In this document: piece by piece, positions 60,070-64,000 of the stretch
Layout: each line of letters begins with the position of its first letter
Numbering within the stretch: position 1 is the stretch's first letter
Origin: Megaleporinus macrocephalus
Taxonomy: Eukaryota > Chordata > Actinopteri > Characiformes > Anostomidae
Length of the DNA stretch: 64,000 nt
Assembly (NCBI GenBank): GCA_021613375.1
Contig: CM038721.1
Coordinates: 6,843,986 to 6,907,985 of the forward strand
Direction: 5' to 3'
The notes under the pieces: model-generated
Told to the model about the DNA's origin: nothing
Database searches by the model: none
The model's input: only the letters and a program-made list of their open reading frames with translations
Position numbers and translations under genes: made by a program

Positions 60070-60622
60070 ATATGGCCAAAATTATGCGGACGGCTATATG
60101 AGCTTGTTGGACAGCCCATTTTAAAATCATGGGCATTAAGATAAAGTTGTATCTGTGACCATGTCTGGCCATTCAAAAAGAACATTTGTAAGGTCAGATA
60201 GCGAAGAATGATCCATGATCCATCACTCCAAAGAACACTGCTCCAGAGTCCGGTGTGCTTTACACCACTGCGGGAGGCGCTCTAGCATTTCTGTTTTGAT
60301 ATGGAAACCCATTTCATGAAGCTACCAATACACACAAGAGCTGTGCACTTCAGCATTCAACAGCCATCCTCTATGCATTTCTAGTGGGGGCTGTTGTTGC
60401 CCCTTCCATTTCACAATAATAGCACTTATAGCTGGGGCAGATCTAGCAGGGCAAAAAGTTCCTGTTTAAAGTCTCTGAGCTCCTCAGCAAGACCCATAAT
60501 GCCTGTGTTTGCCTATGAAGTTTGTAAGACTGTATACTTGATTTTATACACCTGTTAGTAATGAGTGTGGCTGGACTTGGAACTCAGTAATTAGAAGAGG
60601 TGTCCACATAATTCTGACCACA
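60070..60622 (+). mobile_element. Tc1-type MITE (TATGGCCAAAA family), complete
   Basis: Ends TATGGCCAAAATTATGCGGA and GTCCACATAATTCTGACCAC are inverted repeats. Internal blocks match the interrupted copy at 12.6-14.15 kb. No transposase frame. Confidence 0.8.
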
Positions 60623-60945
60623 TTAAGTACCTTTTATGACGTCATATGAGAAGCTCAGCTAATTGGGCTGAAAAACATCAGCTGTGAAATCTAATTTCTA
60701 ATGGGTTTCTAATCTGTAATGGCTTAGATGTTTGCCCCACACAGGGTCATGAGTCCCATTCCTAATATTATGGAAAATATTATTAGGTTTCTGCAGCTGA
60801 CACTGGTGCCTATGCATCAGGCAACTAGCAAAACTGTGTCTCGTTAATTTTGTGTGGAGGATTTTTCGGTGGGGCCTAAATTATCATGGCGTGAAGACAC
60901 TCTGGAGCCATACTTAGCAGAGCCAGCTATCAGCTAGTTTCAACT
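60623..60945. other. No gene seen
   Basis: Nothing recognised. Confidence 0.4.
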
Positions 60946-61364
60946 GGTGCGTCTCAAAACCTAGTGAGCTCCTACATAGGCAGCATTTTACGTCATAGTA
61001 CGCGCTCCCGACATGTAGACTGTCCCAATACTTATATACCTTAAACATACTGTCTACTGAGGAACCTTATTTAGACCTGATTTTAAGGAAGCATCGAACG
61101 CTTCCTCAGCCGCTAAGACAATCCCATGATGCAATGCAGGCTAATCTACGAGCAGTGAAGTGGTTTTAAAATGTGAGTTATTTTGATTCTCTCTGGAGTT
61201 TTAATGTGTTTCTGGTCATATAATCACACAAAACAGTATTTTATTATAAACTCTGTAACGAGTCATTGACCATTTAGCAGTTTTATTCTCAAGCCATTAG
61301 CATTTATGCTAGCTGCCTATATAGACAGCCTACTTAGACACTCACTAGGTTTTGAGACACACCC
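60946..61364 (+). mobile_element. MITE of the GTGTCTCAAAACC family, complete copy
   Basis: Terminal inverted repeats GGTGCGTCTCAAAACCTAGT and ACTAGGTTTTGAGACACACC enclose about 370 bases, including CATCGAACGCTTCCTCAGCC and CTAATCTACGAGCAGTGAAG. No coding capacity. Confidence 0.85.
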
Positions 61365-61979
61365 AATAACTTCAGGTTAGTTAGGTCACTGTCTGTTATA
61401 TCGGCCCGGCTGCCTAATCAAGCCCCTTAACAGTGCAGTTAATTTAGATTAGAACCCAGCGGCTATATTTCTCTGGGAACCAGATTTTTTCTGTGGAGGT
61501 TTGACGTCTACATGGTGACCCCCTACTCTCGTCACAACTCACCGGCCTTCCTCTACAGAGCTTAGACATAGCTAAGCTCTTAACATAGCTAAGCTAAGGC
61601 CCATTTGGCTACGTGGGCCAGCCTAACCTACTCAAAAACCTTTGGGCTGTGCTTGAGCTAGGCTAGTGCCCAACAAATACATTTCACTTTGGGTTTGCTG
61701 CTACACTGCAAGCTAACTGGACTAGCAGCCAGTCTGCCTACTCTGGCCGCTTCAGGCTGTTTGAGCTGGACCTGCACCCAGCAGCTACACAACACTGTGG
61801 CTAAAGTTTCATAGACATGCCCCCAGCGAGCATAGAATACCATTAATCTTATCAAGTTTTTTAACTTAAATCATTGACTTTTTTCTGGGTGCTTAATAAA
61901 AGGTGTGATGGGACCCAGAACGAATATTTATTCCTACTTTAAACTGACTTTTATTGAATGGGTTCCTCACATTCACTTA
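61365..61979. other. No gene seen
   Basis: Short AGCTAAGCTC repeats at about 61560-61600. The minus-strand frame 61658-61855 is unrecognised. Confidence 0.4.
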
Positions 61980-62787
61980 TTATCATTGTCCAAAGAACAT
62001 ACAGTATATCTCCAAAATCATAATTATCCAGGACAGGCCATAAACACTCTTAACTTTCAATATAAGTCAATATAAAGAAGAGTTTTATTCTATGTGACAG
62101 CTTTTGGAGCATTTCTATTGGTCCATACATCGTCATACTTTCATAGGATATCAATTAGGGATGTGTCTCAAAACCTAGTGAGTGTGTAAGTAGGCTGTCT
62201 AGGTAGCAGCTGTGTAAGTATCAGTGTTCTCTCCTCATCTCTCCTCATAAAACAGATTACTGAGACGCTCTAGTTAGAGAGAGACTGCGTCACGGCTTGT
62301 TCCTGCCTATTGCAGCACTTGACCGGTGGTTTAGCTGGTTGCTAAGTTACCAGCCGGCATCCAAAACAATAGCCCGAGGCTTAAAAATCCGCTAGCATAA
62401 ATGCTAATGTCTTGAGTATAAAACTGCTAAATGGTGAAGGACTCGTTACAGAGTTGATAATAAAATACTGTTTTGTGTGATTATATGACCAGAAACACAT
62501 TAAAACTCCAGAGAGAATCAAAATAACTCACATTTTAAAACCACTTCACTGCTCGTAGATTAGCCTGCGGTGCATCATGGGATTGTCTTAGCAGCTGAGG
62601 AAGCGTTCGATGCTTCCTTACAATCAGGTCTAAGTAAGGTTCCTCAGTAGACAGCATGTTTAAGGTATGTAAGAATTGGGACAGTCTACATGTCGGGAGC
62701 GCATACTATGACGTAAAATGCTGCCTATGTAGGAGCTCAGTAGGTTTTGAGACACACCCTAGATTTTTCTTTTGGACAGCAATGATA
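61980..62787 (+). mobile_element. MITE of the ATTGGACAG family, copy 5, split by another MITE
   Basis: Left part 61980-62155 (TATCATTGTCCAAAGAACAT, CTATTGGTCCATACATCGTC) and right end 62762-62787 (TTCTTTTGGACAGCAATGAT) are separated by the nested element at 62156-62761. Confidence 0.75.
62156..62761 (-). mobile_element. MITE of the GTGTCTCAAAACC family, long inverted copy
   Basis: Ends TAGGGATGTGTCTCAAAACC and GGTTTTGAGACACACCCTA enclose 606 bases. The right two-thirds match the reverse of 60946-61364. About 190 extra bases near the left (about 62205-62390) are absent from that copy. Confidence 0.85.
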
Positions 62788-63589
62788 CCTCATTTGCAAA
62801 AAACAGCCTCAATTATTGTCAAGGTAACAGCAGCTGATTACCTGCCAGAAGGAATGCTCAACTCTTTCGGCATTCTCTGGAAGTTTTACAGCATCCAAGG
62901 AAGTGATTTTGGAATGCTCTGCAGACTGAACTTCTACAACACTAGAACAAAGCCCTTCACCCAACAGCCCCATCAGAAGACACTGATGCAGTTGACACAG
63001 CTGCCCCTGGTGAGAGACAAGACAGGGAGATACTGCTGTTTGCTTACTGCTACACCGTTCAAGAATCAACACAATGCACCCCCACCACACACACACACTC
63101 TTATGACAGAATGGGGTCTTAGAGTACCTCCTGCAGTGCCGTCCATTGCCCTGCTGAGATTACATCACTGCCCATGACATCACACTGCCACAGTACATCA
63201 GTCTGCTGGTCGAGAGCAACTGGGGAGACACTAAAAAGTAACCATGACTTACAGGCGTTGTTCTGGTGGAGAGACAAGTTGTCTTCAGACTGGTAACAGC
63301 CCTGCTCGAGTGGGTCGGACTGCCATTAACCCTCCAATAAAACCACTGCACATACATAATAGTAGCACCACCATGTACAGCAGAGAAGAAGAAACCTTTT
63401 GTTCTTAGACTGGTGACAACAAGTGGTGCCATTTGTGTGTATTTGCATTGTTTATGCTCTGTTGTGCATATTGATGTTTCTAGAATCTAATCTTGTGTGT
63501 CTCCAAACAGAAATCTGATATGCTATATATAGCATACCAGCAGTTTTTTTTTGTTTTTTTTTTTTTACAGATTTATTTTATGTCCAACT
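62788..63589. other. No gene supported
   Basis: The open frame 62656-63177 (173 codons, the longest in the window) begins inside the MITE at 62156-62761 and crosses its end, so it is unlikely to be a natural gene. An (ACAC) stretch is near 63090. No domain recognised. Confidence 0.5.
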
Positions 63590-63726
63590 TGGATATACAC
63601 ACCCACCAGCCACCAGAACACCTCCATGTATCTACACTCACTGTCTATTTTATCAGCTCCACTGAACATATAGGAACACTAGCTCAACAATTACAGAGTG
63701 TAGTTCATGATTTTCTCTGTATACTA
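63590..63726 (+). mobile_element. Fragment of a common teleost dispersed repeat
   Basis: CACTGTCTATTTTATCAGCT, CCACTGAACATATAGGAACA and TTACAGAGTGTAGTTCATG are phrases I recognise from an abundant fish repeat. It stops at 63726, where the LTR element begins. Confidence 0.55.
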
Positions 63727-64000
63727 GAGTATAATTCCTCTGAAGTCCCTGGCCAGGCTTGGTCCTCTATGCCGGAGTTCATGGAGGCACCATTCCTCTC
63801 CAGTCCGCTAGGGAGGCGCTATCCCACTTCTGACACCAGTGTAGCATCAGTGTAGGAGAAAATATCAAGGAATCAGGCAGGTCACCTGTACATAGTAGAC
63901 CCACACAAACAACCCCACAGTCCAGCTCAACAATGCACAACAACATTTATGCAACATTTTCACCCACTTAAGACTAATAACTAATCTCAGCTCTGCTACG
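63727..64000 (-). mobile_element. LTR retrotransposon 5' part, cut by the window end
   Basis: ATCCCACTTCTGACACCA at 63821-63838 is, on the minus strand, a perfect 18-base complement of the vertebrate tRNA-Leu (CAG) 3' end with CCA, marking a primer binding site. LTR sequence would lie from 63839 rightwards. The leader beyond the site shares GGAGAGGAAT with the relic at 20.6 kb. The element breaks off at 63727, and no gag or pol frame is present. Confidence 0.6.

Noticed and set aside
62656..63177. Longest open frame in the window, 173 codons
   Set aside because: It starts inside a MITE and crosses its boundary into unrelated sequence, and no domain is recognisable.

Overview
This window is vertebrate nuclear DNA, almost certainly from a teleost fish. 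It has no bacterial-style gene packing, long stretches with no open coding capacity, abundant microsatellites and minisatellites, and dispersed repeats typical of fish genomes: Tc1-type transposon ends, hAT-type and other MITEs, tRNA-derived SINEs, a LINE 3' tail followed by a (TCTA)n tract, and LTR elements with a tRNA-Leu primer site. An otophysan fish (characin, catfish or knifefish type) would fit, but the sequence alone does not fix the species.

Only one protein-coding gene can be supported, and only its 5' end, on the minus strand. A CpG-rich, probably untranslated first exon (about 55.14-55.55 kb) ends in a strong splice donor. About 3.1 kb further on, a 123-base second exon (51.92-52.05 kb) carries an ATG in good context, a 20-residue signal peptide and another donor. 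The gene therefore makes a secreted or membrane protein. I recognise no further exons, so most or all of the first 51.9 kb may be its next intron, although a separate intergenic interval cannot be excluded.

Layout. 0-5 kb: GATA microsatellite, SINE fragment, a Tc1-like transposase relic split by a 268-base element, and a 17-bp minisatellite rich in TGAGTCA. 5-12 kb: AT microsatellites beside a perfect hairpin, an 84-92-bp minisatellite, and a 1.1-1.2 kb tandem duplication carrying two 52-bp arrays. 12-21 kb: nested elements (Tc1-type MITEs, SINEs with CTCF-like motifs, a foldback element, an LTR relic). 22-30 kb: the 17-bp array again in the opposite orientation, a roughly 0.5-kb triplication, and a 26-bp array. 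30-36 kb: three blocks of a 63/64-bp minisatellite, the last one inverted. 37-43 kb: a 33-bp array between 30-bp direct repeats, and two arrays of a ~111-bp unit. 43.3-45.7 kb: a SINE whose promoter head is expanded into about 103 tandem 20-bp units. 46-52 kb: more MITEs and a SINE split by a transposon, then the signal-peptide exon. 52-56 kb: first intron and CpG-rich exon 1, then a third Tc1-type MITE. 56-60 kb: a ~50-bp array and a 24-25-bp array matching a Tc1-type terminal repeat. 60-64 kb: MITEs, one nested in another, and a second LTR element running off the end.

The main theme is tandem expansion of mobile-element parts. The 20-bp array is built from the pol III A-box head of a SINE, and the 24-25-bp array resembles the terminal inverted repeat of a Tc1-type transposon. 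Several minisatellite families also occur as separated blocks, some in opposite orientation.
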